Part shown: positions 29,144 through 38,307 of the stretch, piece after piece
Position numbering within the stretch: position 1 is the first letter of the stretch
How the letters are laid out: each line of letters opens with the position of its first letter
From: Luteibacter sp. dw_328
GTDB taxonomy: Bacteria > Pseudomonadota > Gammaproteobacteria > Xanthomonadales > Rhodanobacteraceae
Assembly: GCF_018449605.1 (NCBI RefSeq)
Contig: NZ_JAAVUW010000006.1
Coordinates: forward strand, 186,001-250,000
DNA: 64,000 bases
Direction of reading: 5' to 3'
Translations under genes and position numbers: made by a program
The notes under the pieces: generated by a model
The model's database searches: none
The model's input: the letters and a program-made list of their open reading frames with translations, nothing else
What the model was told of the DNA's origin: nothing

Positions 29144-29874
29144 TCGAAGTCAGGGACCTGCACAAGGCCTTCGGTGACGTACGCGCCGTCAACGGCGTGA
29201 GCTTCACCGCGCGCGATGGCGAGATTACCGGCCTGCTCGGTCCGAATGGCGCCGGCAAGACCACGACGCTGCGGATGCTTTATACCTTGATGAAGCCCGA
29301 CGCCGGCCAGGTCCTCGTCGACGGCGTCGACGCCTATACCGATGCCCTTGCCGTGCGCCGCCGTCTCGGCGTACTGCCCGATGCTCGCGGCCTCTACAAG
29401 CGACTCACCGCCGCCGAGAACATCGATTACTTCGGCAAGCTGCATGGCATGGAGCCGGCACTGCTGGCGCAACGCCGCGAAGCCTTGATCGACGGCCTGG
29501 ACATGCGCGACATCGCCACCCGCCGCACCGAAGGCTTCTCGCAGGGCCAGCGCGTGAAGACGGCCATTGCCCGCGCGCTCGTCCATGATCCTCGCAACGT
29601 GCTTCTCGACGAGCCCACGAACGGCCTGGACGTCATGGCGACGCGCGCCATGCGCCGATTCATGCGGCAATTGAAGGACGAGGGTCGCTGCGTGCTTTTC
29701 TCCAGTCACATCATGCAGGAGGTTGCCGCCCTCTGTGATCGCATCGTGGTGATCGCGCATGGCCGCGTCGTTGCCGACGAAACCCCTGCCGCACTTCTCG
29801 CGCAGACCGGAGAGAGCAGTCTCGAGGATGCCTTCGTGAAGATCATTGGTACCGACGAGGGCCTCGCCGCATGA
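29140..29874 (+). CDS. ABC transporter ATP-binding protein, NatA-like
   Basis: The 244-residue ATPase has Walker A GPNGAGKT at 34-41, signature [15 protein letters not shown], and Walker [13 protein letters not shown] with the catalytic Glu in the next position. The sequence ([25 protein letters not shown]) matches NatA, the ATPase of Na+-extruding and related ABC-2 exporters. It overlaps the hydrolase gene before it (ATGA) and the permease gene after it (ATGA). The transported substrate is not evident; the neighbouring peptidase suggests a peptide, but sodium is the prototype. Confidence 0.9.
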   Translation: MIEVRDLHKAFGDVRAVNGVSFTARDGEITGLLGPNGAGKTTTLRMLYTLMKPDAGQVLVDGVDAYTDALAVRRRLGVLPDARGLYKRLTAAENIDYFGKLHGMEPALLAQRREALIDGLDMRDIATRRTEGFSQGQRVKTAIARALVHDPRNVLLDEPTNGLDVMATRAMRRFMRQLKDEGRCVLFSSHIMQEVAALCDRIVVIAHGRVVADETPAALLAQTGESSLEDAFVKIIGTDEGLAA

Positions 29875-31046
29875 GCGCCTTCACCGCCGTCTACTGGAAG
29901 GAAGTACGCGAGAACCTCCGCGACCGTCGCACGCTCATCAACGCCTTGGTGACCGGGCCGCTTCTCGGGCCGGTCATGTTCATCATGCTGATGAACGTGA
30001 CGATCAACCGCGAGATCGCCAAGGCCGATCGCCCCATCGCCGTGCCCGTGATCGGTGCCGAGCTGGCGCCGAACCTCGTGGCGGCGCTGAAGAGTGCAGG
30101 CATCGATGCGCAGCCGGCGCTGGCCGATCCCGAGAACGCTGTCCGCGAACAGCGCACCGACATCGTCGTACGCATCTCGCCCGATTACGCGAAGGCCTGG
30201 AACAAGGGTCAGACGGTACAGGTGGAATTGATCTACGACTCGTCGCGACGGGATGCCTCCACGCCTGTGATGCGCGTGCGCAGCGTCGTCGAGAGCTACG
30301 GCCGGCGCGAGGGTGCCATGCGCCTGATCGCACGCGGGCTGTCGCCTTCCACGGCGTGGCCGGTGCAGGTGGCCGATCGCGACCAGGCCACCTCGCAGTC
30401 TCGCTCGGGACTGATGTTCTCCTTCCTGCCGTACTTCTTCGTTCTCACCGTGTTCCTCGGCGGCATGTACCTCGCCATCGACCTGACGGCGGGCGAGCGC
30501 GAGCGGCAATCGCTGGAGCCCTTGTTCGTCAATCCGGTCGCACGCTGGAAGATCCTTGCCGGCAAACTCGCGGCGATCTGCACGTTCTCGCTGGTCAGCC
30601 TGCTGCTTACCGTCGGCGCCTTCATGACGGCACCGTGGTTCATTCCGACCGAGAAGCTCGGCATCGCGCTGGATCTGGGCTGGCGTTTCAGCGGTCAGGT
30701 CATCGTGCTGATGCTGCCGCTGATCCTGCTGCTGGCCGCGTTGCAGTCGCTGGTCTCGGCCTTCGCCAAGAGCTATCGCGAAGCGCAGACGTATCTGTCG
30801 ATCCTGATGATCATCCCGATCCTGCCGAGCGTGCTGCTCTCGGTGATTCCCGTGCGAGCCGAGCCGTGGATGTATACGGTTCCATTGCTCGCCCAGAACC
30901 TCGGCATCGTGCAGTTGCTGCGCGGCGATGGCGTGCCGGGCTGGCAGCTGGGCCTCTGCCTGGCCGGCGGCTTCGTGGCGGCGGTGTTGGCGGTGTGGGG
31001 CGCCGCCATGCTCTACCGTTCCGAACGTCTCGCCATCTCCGGCTAA
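29871..31046 (+). CDS. ABC-2 type permease, NatB-like
   Basis: The 391-residue membrane protein has one N-terminal helix (LINALVTGPLLGPVMFIMLM), a long extracytoplasmic domain (residues ~45-175) and then a cluster of about five helices beginning LMFSFLPYFFVLTVFLGG, with the conserved GERERQSLEPLFVNPV segment. This is the NatB/ABC-2 layout. It pairs with the preceding ATPase. The gene ends 7 bases from the convergent TonB receptor gene, with no terminator seen between. Confidence 0.88.
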   Translation: MSAFTAVYWKEVRENLRDRRTLINALVTGPLLGPVMFIMLMNVTINREIAKADRPIAVPVIGAELAPNLVAALKSAGIDAQPALADPENAVREQRTDIVVRISPDYAKAWNKGQTVQVELIYDSSRRDASTPVMRVRSVVESYGRREGAMRLIARGLSPSTAWPVQVADRDQATSQSRSGLMFSFLPYFFVLTVFLGGMYLAIDLTAGERERQSLEPLFVNPVARWKILAGKLAAICTFSLVSLLLTVGAFMTAPWFIPTEKLGIALDLGWRFSGQVIVLMLPLILLLAALQSLVSAFAKSYREAQTYLSILMIIPILPSVLLSVIPVRAEPWMYTVPLLAQNLGIVQLLRGDGVPGWQLGLCLAGGFVAAVLAVWGAAMLYRSERLAISG

Positions 31047-31053
31047 CCGGGAA

Positions 31054-33168
31054 TCATCGCCACGTCAGGTCCACGCCGACCAGAAAGCTTCGGCCGGGAG
31101 CCGGTTCGTAATAGCGGCCGTTACCGTCGTTGACGATGACTGAGCCGATCACGTGCCGATCGGCAAGGTTGTCCACGCGGGCGAAGGTGTTCACGCGCCA
31201 CGGGCCCTGGTCGAACACGTAGCCGCCGGAGAGACCGAACAAGGCATAGCCCGGCGCGGACTCCGTGCCGAGGTCGTTGACTGACGTCGATCCCATCGTC
31301 TGCACGTCGAAGGTGCCCTGCAAGCCACGATCGCCGCCGTACTTCAGTGCGGCGTAGCCGGTGGAGCGCGGTGCGCCCGGGATGCGTGTCCCGGCAGGTA
31401 CCGGCGTGTTGGGCGCGCCGCAGCCGGTGGACACGCAGGTGAGGAACGGCGTGCGGAAGCTGGCCTGGAGGTGCGTATACGACGCAACGAAATGGACATC
31501 GCGGGCGAGTTCGGTGTTGAAGGACGCTTCGATGCCCTGGCGACGCGAACGCGCGATGTTCTGGTAAGTCGTCCTGCCCCCGATATTGGTCGCCACCGCC
31601 AGTTCGTTGTCGCTGTCCGCACGGAACAAGGCGATGCCCGCCTGTGTCTTGTCGGAGGGCTGCAGCTTGATGCCCACCTCTTCGTTATGCGAACGCGAGG
31701 GCTGCAGGTTGAATGCGAGGCCCGGGCCATTGTCGGCGCGGTAGCCGATTTCAGAGAACGTCGGCGTTTCGAAGCCACGGCCCCAGTTGGCGTACACGTG
31801 CGCCCAGGACGCCGCGCGCCAGAGCACGCCGAAGACAGGCGTGGTGGCACTGTACGACTGCGTGCCGCTGTCGTCGGGATTCCCCGCCACGATATAGCGG
31901 TCTGTCGAGCTGAAGTGCACGTCGCTGTGCCGTACGCCTCCCATGAGTGTCCAGTCCTCCGCCACACGCCATGTCGCTTGGGCGTACTGGTCGAAGTCGA
32001 ACACACGGTCGATTTCGTCGCGGCGCAGGTCGCCGCGAACACCGAGGGTGTCTCCCTCGAAATTGTTGTAGCCAAGGCGATGCTGGTGCTGGTTGTCGTA
32101 AGCGATGCCCGTGGCTATCTCGAACGGACGTCCCGCCAGGGTGTTGCTCCAGGTCCAGCGCGCATCGCCACCGCCGTACTGGCTGGTGAGATCGACCACG
32201 CCGCCGGAATTGCCCGGCTGGGACACCTGCGTGGCCTTGGGAATGGAGAGGTACTGGGTGATGTCGCGCTGGCCGTAGTAGGTCATCACGCGCAGGCTGT
32301 TCGACTCGTCGATGCGCTGGTCGTAGATCAAACCGGCCTGCTGCTGGTTCGCCGACTTGCGCGTGTCGTAGGTGTCGGCCACCGAGGCGACCTGTCGCGG
32401 GTTGGCCTGGTACTGGGCCCGGGTCAGGCCGAGCGGATCCTGGGCGCCGGGGACGTCCACCGTGTTGAGCACGAGGGTGAGCTTGCGATCGTCGTCGATC
32501 TTCCAGCCGAGCTTTGCGTTACCGGACTCGCGCCGGGCTGCGCTGTGATCGCGATACCCGCTGGTGCGGAAGTGGCTGAGGTCCACGTTGTAGTCGACCG
32601 GACCCTCGACGCCGCGCGCATTGACCGAGGTGCGGAAGTTGCCGTTGCTGCCGCCGGCGATGCCGACGCGCAGTTCGGGCGGCTCGGTGCCGTCAGCGGT
32701 GAACAGCTGGACCACGCCACCCGAGGCATTGCCGTAGAGCGCGGAGAACGGCCCGCGCAATACTTCGACGCGGTCGGCCGAATCGAGGTTGAAGTGCGAC
32801 ACCTGTCCCTGGCCGTCGGGCATCGTGGCCGGGATGCCGTCGGTGTAAAGGCGGATGCCGCGGATACCGAAGGTCGAGCGCGCACCGAAACCACGAATGG
32901 ATATCTGCTCGTCCTGCGCGTAGTTCTGCCGGTCGCGCGCGACGATGCCCGGGATGGTCTGCAGCCGCTCGGACAGGTTCACGTCGAGGCTGCCGTCCGG
33001 AGGTGTGGCCACCACGTCGATCGCCGCGGGGACGTCGTACGGCGTCTGGGCGGTCCGCGTGGCGGTCACCACGACAGGCGCGAGCTTTGGCGCGTCCTGC
33101 GCGGTGGCGGCGCCGGCCAGCGCAAGGAGAACGGCGCCAGTCAGCGGGCGTAGAGAGGGGAGTGTCAT
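31054..33168 (-). CDS. TonB-dependent outer-membrane receptor, YncD/PqqU-like
   Basis: The ~704-residue receptor has a signal peptide (MTLPSLRPLTGAVLLALAGAATAQ), a plug domain and a 22-strand barrel ending in LVGVDLTWR. The plug stretch IPGIVARDRQNYAQDEQISIRGFG...TDGIPATMPDGQGQ and VEVLRGPFSALYGN resembles Escherichia coli YncD (PqqU, a PQQ importer) more than siderophore receptors. It would import a nutrient with TonB energy. The start at 33168 is favoured because it opens the signal peptide; in-frame ATGs lie at 33195 and 33204. PQQ as ligand is an inference from similarity. Confidence 0.85.
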   Translation of the reverse strand: MTLPSLRPLTGAVLLALAGAATAQDAPKLAPVVVTATRTAQTPYDVPAAIDVVATPPDGSLDVNLSERLQTIPGIVARDRQNYAQDEQISIRGFGARSTFGIRGIRLYTDGIPATMPDGQGQVSHFNLDSADRVEVLRGPFSALYGNASGGVVQLFTADGTEPPELRVGIAGGSNGNFRTSVNARGVEGPVDYNVDLSHFRTSGYRDHSAARRESGNAKLGWKIDDDRKLTLVLNTVDVPGAQDPLGLTRAQYQANPRQVASVADTYDTRKSANQQQAGLIYDQRIDESNSLRVMTYYGQRDITQYLSIPKATQVSQPGNSGGVVDLTSQYGGGDARWTWSNTLAGRPFEIATGIAYDNQHQHRLGYNNFEGDTLGVRGDLRRDEIDRVFDFDQYAQATWRVAEDWTLMGGVRHSDVHFSSTDRYIVAGNPDDSGTQSYSATTPVFGVLWRAASWAHVYANWGRGFETPTFSEIGYRADNGPGLAFNLQPSRSHNEEVGIKLQPSDKTQAGIALFRADSDNELAVATNIGGRTTYQNIARSRRQGIEASFNTELARDVHFVASYTHLQASFRTPFLTCVSTGCGAPNTPVPAGTRIPGAPRSTGYAALKYGGDRGLQGTFDVQTMGSTSVNDLGTESAPGYALFGLSGGYVFDQGPWRVNTFARVDNLADRHVIGSVIVNDGNGRYYEPAPGRSFLVGVDLTWR

Positions 33169-33270
33169 GCGGGGACCCTGCAGGAGATACGACATGATGC
33201 TCAAGAGAGTGTATGCGTTATCTCAAGACCGAAGCTTGTAGCGGGGATCGACCGGTTCGTCGCAAGCACC

Positions 33271-33295
33271 CATCGCCGCTGAAGCGGCTCCCACA
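33271..33295. repeat. REP-like element, single inverse unit
   Basis: CATCGCCGCTGAAGCGGCTCCCACA is the inverse of the CTTCAGC subtype. It lies between the divergent TonB receptor and methyltransferase-like genes, so it is within a region that should also hold two promoters. Confidence 0.8.
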
Positions 33296-33343
33296 GGGTC
33301 GTGCTAGCCTTCCCGCCCACATCCCCTCTACCCCGGTGACGCC

Positions 33344-34195
33344 ATGAAGAAGCTCGCTCTCGCCTGCGCTGGTCTGTTCGGTCTGACCGTCTCGTTTGCT
33401 TCCCTGGCGGCCACCGAGGTCGATCAGCCGGCCCAGGCTACGCCGCCGGCCAGTGCCGGGCAGCTCACTGCCTCGCAGCTGGACAAGGCCATCGCCGGCA
33501 GCTGGCGTTCGCCGGCGAACAAGGCGCGCGATCAGTACCGTCACCCGAAGGAAATGCTGACCTTCTTCGGCATCCGCCCTGACATGACCGTGATTGAAAT
33601 CTGGCCGTCCGGCGGCTGGTTCACCGAGATCCTCGCGCCGTTCCTGCATGACAACGGCCATTACATCGGTGTGATCGAAGACGGCTCGAAGGGCATGGCC
33701 GCGCTGCAGAAGAAGTTCTCCTTCGCGCCGGCGCAGTACGGCAACGCCAAGCTCGTCGAGGTGAACCACAAGGCGCCCGTGCTCGGTGCGCCGGGCTCGG
33801 CCGACATGGTGCTGACCTTCCGCAACGTCCACAACTGGGCCGCGGACGGTACGGCGGAGGCGATGTTCAAGTCGTTCTTCACCGTGCTCAAGCCCGGTGG
33901 CGTGCTCGGCGTGGAAGACCACCGTGCCGATGCGGGCAAGAAGCTCGACGACGTGGTCAACTCCGGCTACCTGCCGACCGAGTACGTGATCAAGCTCGCC
34001 ACCGACGCCGGTTTCAAGCTCGATGCGCAGAGCGAGATCAACGCCAATCCGAAGGACGACCACAACCACCCGAAGGGCGTCTGGACGCTGCCGCCTTCGT
34101 ACGACATGGGTGAGGTCGACAAGGCGAAGTGGACGGCCATCGGCGAGTCGGACCGCATGACCCTGCGCTTCGTGAAGCCTGCCACCGCCAAGTGA
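33344..34195 (+). CDS. Exported class I methyltransferase-like protein
   Basis: The 283-residue protein has a signal peptide ([23 protein letters not shown]) followed by a Rossmann-like methyltransferase domain. Motif I is degenerate but recognisable in [20 protein letters not shown], and later blocks are [12 protein letters not shown] and [15 protein letters not shown]. It belongs to a conserved group of secreted methyltransferase-like proteins with no assigned activity. SAM is not known to be available in the periplasm, so the fold may serve another role. It is followed after one base by the pseudouridine synthase gene. Confidence 0.8.
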   Translation: MKKLALACAGLFGLTVSFASLAATEVDQPAQATPPASAGQLTASQLDKAIAGSWRSPANKARDQYRHPKEMLTFFGIRPDMTVIEIWPSGGWFTEILAPFLHDNGHYIGVIEDGSKGMAALQKKFSFAPAQYGNAKLVEVNHKAPVLGAPGSADMVLTFRNVHNWAADGTAEAMFKSFFTVLKPGGVLGVEDHRADAGKKLDDVVNSGYLPTEYVIKLATDAGFKLDAQSEINANPKDDHNHPKGVWTLPPSYDMGEVDKAKWTAIGESDRMTLRFVKPATAK

Positions 34196-34196
34196 C

Positions 34197-34745
34197 ATGC
34201 TGGTCGCACTGAACAAACCCTTCGGTGTGCTCTGCCAGTTCACCGACGAAGCCGGCCGGCGCACGCTGGCCGACTTCGTTCCGCAGAAAGGCGTGTATGC
34301 GGCGGGACGGCTGGATCACGACAGCGAAGGGCTGCTCCTGCTGACCGACGACGGCAAGCTGCAGCATCGCCTTGCCAGTCCGACGCACAAGCAGCCGAAG
34401 ACGTATGTCGTCATGGTCGAGGGGGTTCCTACCGAGGAAGCCCTCGAGCGGCTGCGTCGCGGCGTCACGCTCAACGATGGGCCGACGTTGCCTGCGGGCG
34501 TCGAAGCGATCGACGAACCCGAGTGGTTATGGCCGCGCGATCCGCCCGTGCGGTTTCGCAAGACAGTGCCTGATGCGTGGCTGCGTATCGTGCTGCGCGA
34601 GGGGCGCAACCGGCAGGTGCGGCGCATGACGGCCGCCGTTGGGTTGCCGACGCTCCGGCTGATTCGCGAGGCGGTGGGCGGCTATCGCCTGGATGGTTTG
34701 GGGTTGGGGCAAGTGCGCGTCATCGATGCGAACCCTGGTCGGTAG
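34197..34745 (+). CDS. rluE: 23S rRNA pseudouridine synthase, RluE-like
   Basis: The 182-residue RsuA-family synthase lacks an S4 domain. It has [11 protein letters not shown], the catalytic block [19 protein letters not shown] with Asp in [17 protein letters not shown], and the C-terminal [28 protein letters not shown]. Short RluE forms modify U2457 of 23S rRNA. It begins one base after the methyltransferase stop and probably shares its transcript. Its TAG stop is the TAG of the REP-like element that follows. Confidence 0.88.
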   Translation: MLVALNKPFGVLCQFTDEAGRRTLADFVPQKGVYAAGRLDHDSEGLLLLTDDGKLQHRLASPTHKQPKTYVVMVEGVPTEEALERLRRGVTLNDGPTLPAGVEAIDEPEWLWPRDPPVRFRKTVPDAWLRIVLREGRNRQVRRMTAAVGLPTLRLIREAVGGYRLDGLGLGQVRVIDANPGR

Positions 34746-34822
34746 GAGCCGATTCATCGGCGATGGGTGCTCGCGGCAACCTTGCCCGCTGCCGCGGGAT
34801 CGCCGATGAATCGGCTCCTACA
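34742..34822. repeat. REP-like inverted pair
   Basis: A forward unit (GTAGGAGCCGATTCATCGGCGAT) and an inverse unit ending CGGCTCCTACA flank the spacer CGCTGCCGCGGGA. The pair lies between the convergent rluE and dgoD genes and supplies the rluE stop codon. Confidence 0.88.
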
Positions 34823-34834
34823 CAAAGGCCGTTC

Positions 34835-35986
34835 TTACCATTCGGCGACCGATCCATCCGGGTGCCGCCACAGCGGATTCCGCCAATCGGCCGCTTCACG
34901 GCTGCGCTCGATCACCAGTTCCTCGTTCACTTCGATACCGAGGCCGGGTCCGGTAAACGGCTGCGCGTAGCCGCCATCGTCGAGCTTCAGCGCGTCCTTG
35001 TTGAGCACGTAGTCGAGGACTTCGCCGCCCTTGTTGTAATGGATGCCCATGCTCTGTTCCTGCAGCGTGGCATTCCAGCTGACGAAGTCCACATGCAGGC
35101 AGGCCGCGAGCGCGATGGGACCGAGCGGGCAGTGCGGCGCGAGCGCCACATCGTACGCTTCGGCCATCGCGGCGATCTTCACGCATTCGGTGATGCCACC
35201 GGCGTGCGAGAGATCCGGCTGCAGGATGGAAATGCCACCACGTTCGAGCACGTGCTTGAACTCGTAGCGCGAGTACATGCGTTCGCCCGCGGCGATCGGA
35301 ATCGAGGTCTGCTCGGCGATGCGCGGGTAGTACTCGGCCTGCTCGGCGAGGACGGGTTCTTCGATGAAAAGTGGGCGGAAGGGCTCCAGTTCTTTCACCA
35401 GCACCTTGGCCATCGGCGCCGAGACGCGGCCATGGAAATCCAGGCCGAACTCGATGGTGTTGCCGAAGGCCTCGCGAATTTCGGCCACGCGCGCGACGGC
35501 GGCGTCGACCGCCTTGCTCGAAGCGATGATGCTCAGCTCTTCGCAGCCGTTCATCTTGAACGTGTCGAAGCCGTGCGCCATGCGCTCGCGGATCTGCGCG
35601 ATGACGTCGGCCGGACGATCACCGCCGACCCAGCAATAGGTTTTCATGCGGTCACGCACGCGGCCACCGAGCAGCTCGAACACCGGGGCATTCAGCACCT
35701 TGCCCTTGATGTCCCAGAGCGCCTGGTCGATACCGGCGATGGCGCTCATGAACACGGCGCCGCCACGATAGAAGCCACCGCGATACATCGCCTGCCAGAG
35801 GTCGTTGATGCGCGAAGGGTCCTTGCCGATGACGAACTCGGAGAGCTCCGACACGGCGGCTTCGACGGTGCGTGCGCGGCCTTCGATGACCGGCTCGCCC
35901 CAGCCGACGACACCCTCGTCGGTTTCGACCTTGAGGAACATCCAGCGGGGCGGGACACGGTAGGTGGTGAGCTTGGTGATCTTCAT
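34835..35986 (-). CDS. dgoD: D-galactonate dehydratase
   Basis: The 383-residue enolase-superfamily enzyme dehydrates D-galactonate to 2-dehydro-3-deoxy-D-galactonate. Residues at the Escherichia coli DgoD positions are all present: metal ligands Asp183, Glu209 and Glu235, and catalytic His185 and His285 ([30 protein letters not shown]). The length equals the family norm (382). The start at 35986 opens [11 protein letters not shown]. It is the last gene of the eight-gene sugar operon, two bases after the aldolase stop. Confidence 0.95.
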   Translation of the reverse strand: MKITKLTTYRVPPRWMFLKVETDEGVVGWGEPVIEGRARTVEAAVSELSEFVIGKDPSRINDLWQAMYRGGFYRGGAVFMSAIAGIDQALWDIKGKVLNAPVFELLGGRVRDRMKTYCWVGGDRPADVIAQIRERMAHGFDTFKMNGCEELSIIASSKAVDAAVARVAEIREAFGNTIEFGLDFHGRVSAPMAKVLVKELEPFRPLFIEEPVLAEQAEYYPRIAEQTSIPIAAGERMYSRYEFKHVLERGGISILQPDLSHAGGITECVKIAAMAEAYDVALAPHCPLGPIALAACLHVDFVSWNATLQEQSMGIHYNKGGEVLDYVLNKDALKLDDGGYAQPFTGPGLGIEVNEELVIERSREAADWRNPLWRHPDGSVAEW

Positions 35987-35988
35987 GG

Positions 35989-36600
35989 TCAGTTCGAGCG
36001 ATAGGCTTTGACGAAAGCGGCGGCCTGTTCGCGGGTGCGCGAGACGGGCTGGCCGGGCTTGTACAGGTCGCCGCCCAGGCCCGCGCCGATGCAACCGGCA
36101 TCGAGGAACTGGCCGAGATTCTCGGGTGTGACACCGCCCACAGCGAGCAGGGGCACATCCGGCGGCAACACCGCCCGGATCGCCTTGATGTACGACGGAC
36201 CGAGATTGGACGACGGGAACAGCTTGAGCGACTGCGCACCGGCGGCCAGCGCGGCGAACGCTTCGCTCGGCGTCATGAAGCCGATGGCGGTGTAAAGACC
36301 GCGGCGCCGTGCATGACGGATGACGTCGGGATCGGTGTTCGGCGTGACCATGAGATGACCGCCCAGGTCGGCAACCTGGCCGGCGAGATCCACGCTGAGT
36401 ACCGTACCCGCACCGACGAGCGCGCGATCACCGGCTGCGCGCACGGCCAGCGGGATGCTGGTCTGCCAGTCCGGCGAGTTGAGCGGGATCTCGATGGCGT
36501 CGAACCCGGCTTCGATCAGTGCTTCGACGTGCTCGACGACATCCCCGGGCGTGATGCCACGCAGGATGGCGATGAGCGGTAGCGCGGTGGGCCAGGCCAT
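35989..36600 (-). CDS. dgoA: 2-dehydro-3-deoxy-6-phosphogalactonate aldolase
   Basis: The 203-residue class I aldolase of the KDPG/KDPGal family cleaves KDPGal to pyruvate and glyceraldehyde-3-phosphate. Residues Arg14, Glu37 and the Schiff-base Lys126 (SLKLFPSS) occur at the same positions as in Escherichia coli DgoA. Phosphate-binding [10 protein letters not shown] and [10 protein letters not shown] follow. The start at 36600 gives [15 protein letters not shown]. It is tightly packed between the SDR and dgoD genes. Confidence 0.95.
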   Translation of the reverse strand: MAWPTALPLIAILRGITPGDVVEHVEALIEAGFDAIEIPLNSPDWQTSIPLAVRAAGDRALVGAGTVLSVDLAGQVADLGGHLMVTPNTDPDVIRHARRRGLYTAIGFMTPSEAFAALAAGAQSLKLFPSSNLGPSYIKAIRAVLPPDVPLLAVGGVTPENLGQFLDAGCIGAGLGGDLYKPGQPVSRTREQAAAFVKAYRSN

Positions 36601-36601
36601 A

Positions 36602-37414
36602 TCAGTTCTCGTGGTAAAGCTGTGAGCGGCCGCCGTCGATACGGATATCGGCGGCGTTGATGTAGCGCGCCTCGTCGGAAGCGAGGAAGAGTGCAGTGTA
36701 AGCAACTTCTTGCGGTTCGCCGATCCGCTTGTTCGGCAGGATATCCGTCTGGCGTTTCCGTTCCGCGGCGGGATCTGGCGCGGCAGCGAAGCCGGCCTCG
36801 GCGATGGCGGTGAGGATAAGGCCCGGCGAGATCGAATTCACGCGGATGCCGCGGGCGGCGTACTCGATGCCCAGTGCCTTGGTCAGGCCGATCAGGCCAT
36901 GCTTGGCAACGGGATAGGGAAAACAGTGCGGAATGATCTTGTGGCCGTGCACGGATGCGATGTTCACGATGCTGCCGTGACCTACCTCGAGCATGCCCGG
37001 CAGGACGGCCCTGGCGCAATTCCAGGCGCCTTTGAGGTCCACGTCGAAGCAACGTGTCCACTCGTCCTCGGTAAGCGACAGCGGGTCGTTGAAGACGTTG
37101 ATGCCGGCATTGTTGATGAGGACGTCGGGCGGGCCGAACCGTTCCGTGGCCGCGGCGACCATGCGGGCGATGGCTGCGGCGTCGGTCACGTCGGCCTCGA
37201 ACAACATGGCGTCGTCCGTGTTCAGACCGGCCAGCGTGGCACGTGCCTGCGCGTTGTCCTCAAGCACGTTGAGCACCACTTTCGCGCCATGGGCGGCGAA
37301 GAGCTTTGCTGTTGCCGCACCGATGCCCTGCGTGGCGCCGGTGACGATGGCGACCTTTCCAGCCAGTCGCGGGAGGGGTGTCGTGCGCGGATCGGCTTGT
37401 GTCGCAGTGCTCAT
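36602..37414 (-). CDS. SDR-family sugar dehydrogenase, probable D-galactose (L-arabinose) 1-dehydrogenase
   Basis: The 270-residue short-chain dehydrogenase has cofactor motif VTGATQGIG, NNAGI, the catalytic NIAS...YPVAK (Ser, Tyr, Lys) and the C-terminal YINAADIRIDGG. In the operon it fills the first step, oxidising D-galactose to galactonolactone with NAD(P). Related enzymes in Burkholderia and Azospirillum accept both D-galactose and L-arabinose. Substrate is inferred from neighbours. The start ATG overlaps the lactonase stop (ATGA). Confidence 0.85.
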   Translation of the reverse strand: MSTATQADPRTTPLPRLAGKVAIVTGATQGIGAATAKLFAAHGAKVVLNVLEDNAQARATLAGLNTDDAMLFEADVTDAAAIARMVAAATERFGPPDVLINNAGINVFNDPLSLTEDEWTRCFDVDLKGAWNCARAVLPGMLEVGHGSIVNIASVHGHKIIPHCFPYPVAKHGLIGLTKALGIEYAARGIRVNSISPGLILTAIAEAGFAAAPDPAAERKRQTDILPNKRIGEPQEVAYTALFLASDEARYINAADIRIDGGRSQLYHEN

Positions 37415-38307
37415 GCCTGGGTTCCTTGCCCGTAGCGGGCCTCTGGCAGCCCGCGCCCTCGCGCCGGCGTACCGATGAATATAGCGCCGTTCAGCGGTTC
37501 GGCACGGACGACAGCGTCGTCGAGGCCCTTGCTGGCTGACGTGATGACCAGGCGGTCGAGCGTGGGACCAATGAAGGCCACGCAGCTCGGCTGACGGGCA
37601 GGCAGCTCGATGGTCATGTCCACGCGTCCGTCCGGCGCATAGCGCAGCACGCGCGATCCACCCCACTGGGTGTTCCAGACGAAGCCTTCGGCATCGACCG
37701 TCGAGCCGTCGGGCTCGAGGCCCTTCTCAAGCTGGACGAACTCGCGAATGTGCTCCACCTCGCCACTGGCCGCGTCGTAGCGACAGGCCATGATCTTCGC
37801 CGTGGGCGAGTCGGTGAAGTACATCGTTTCACCGTCCGGGCTGAAGCAGATGCTGTTGGTGATGGCGGCCTTGGGCAGGGCGAGCCGGGCCAGCTTGCCC
37901 TCGCGCGAATACCGCCAGAACGAGGCGACCTGTTCCGGCCCGCGCTCGTTGAGCGTGCCGAAGATCAGGTTGCCGCCGCGATCGCAGCGACCGTCATTGG
38001 CGCGCGTACCCGGCAGCTCCGGCTCGATGTCCTCGAGCACCACCAGGGACCCGGCGACACGCGTGTCGAAGCGGGCGAGTTGCTTCTCGAGGGCGAGCAG
38101 CAGCACGCCGGGCTCGTCGGTCAGGGCGAAACAGCACAGGCGAGCGGGCAGGCTCGTCTCGGTCGTGGCCCCGGTGGTCGGGTCATACGTGTAGAGCCGC
38201 GACGCGCCGATGTCGGTCCAGCGGACCAGGCCCATCAAGTCGTCCCAGATCACGCCTTCGGCGTGGGCCTGTCGATGGGCGGAGAGGGGAATGAAGGTGT
38301 CTGTCAT
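37411..38307 (-). CDS. SMP-30/gluconolactonase-family sugar lactonase
   Basis: The 298-residue six-bladed propeller has the expected metal and catalytic motifs: AEGVIWD (Glu), RANDGRCDRGG (Asn and the loop before it), ITNSICFSPDGETMYFTDS and EPDGSTVDAEGFVWNTQWGG (Asp). It opens aldonolactones to acids with Ca2+ or Zn2+. Here it would hydrolyse galactonolactone to galactonate. It overlaps its neighbours by 1 base (TGATG with the permease) and 4 bases (ATGA with the SDR), so expression is coupled. Confidence 0.88.
   Translation of the reverse strand: MTDTFIPLSAHRQAHAEGVIWDDLMGLVRWTDIGASRLYTYDPTTGATTETSLPARLCCFALTDEPGVLLLALEKQLARFDTRVAGSLVVLEDIEPELPGTRANDGRCDRGGNLIFGTLNERGPEQVASFWRYSREGKLARLALPKAAITNSICFSPDGETMYFTDSPTAKIMACRYDAASGEVEHIREFVQLEKGLEPDGSTVDAEGFVWNTQWGGSRVLRYAPDGRVDMTIELPARQPSCVAFIGPTLDRLVITSASKGLDDAVVRAEPLNGAIFIGTPARGRGLPEARYGQGTQA

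Noticed and set aside
31471-33153. 560-codon plus-strand frame opposite the 31-33 kb TonB receptor
   Set aside because: Complement of the receptor's codons with no ribosome site or recognisable motif; the receptor is convincing on the other strand.
33169-33250. Fur box upstream of the 31-33 kb TonB receptor
   Set aside because: No GATAATGATAATCATTATC-like array; only short CTTGAG repeats are visible, so iron control is not supported.
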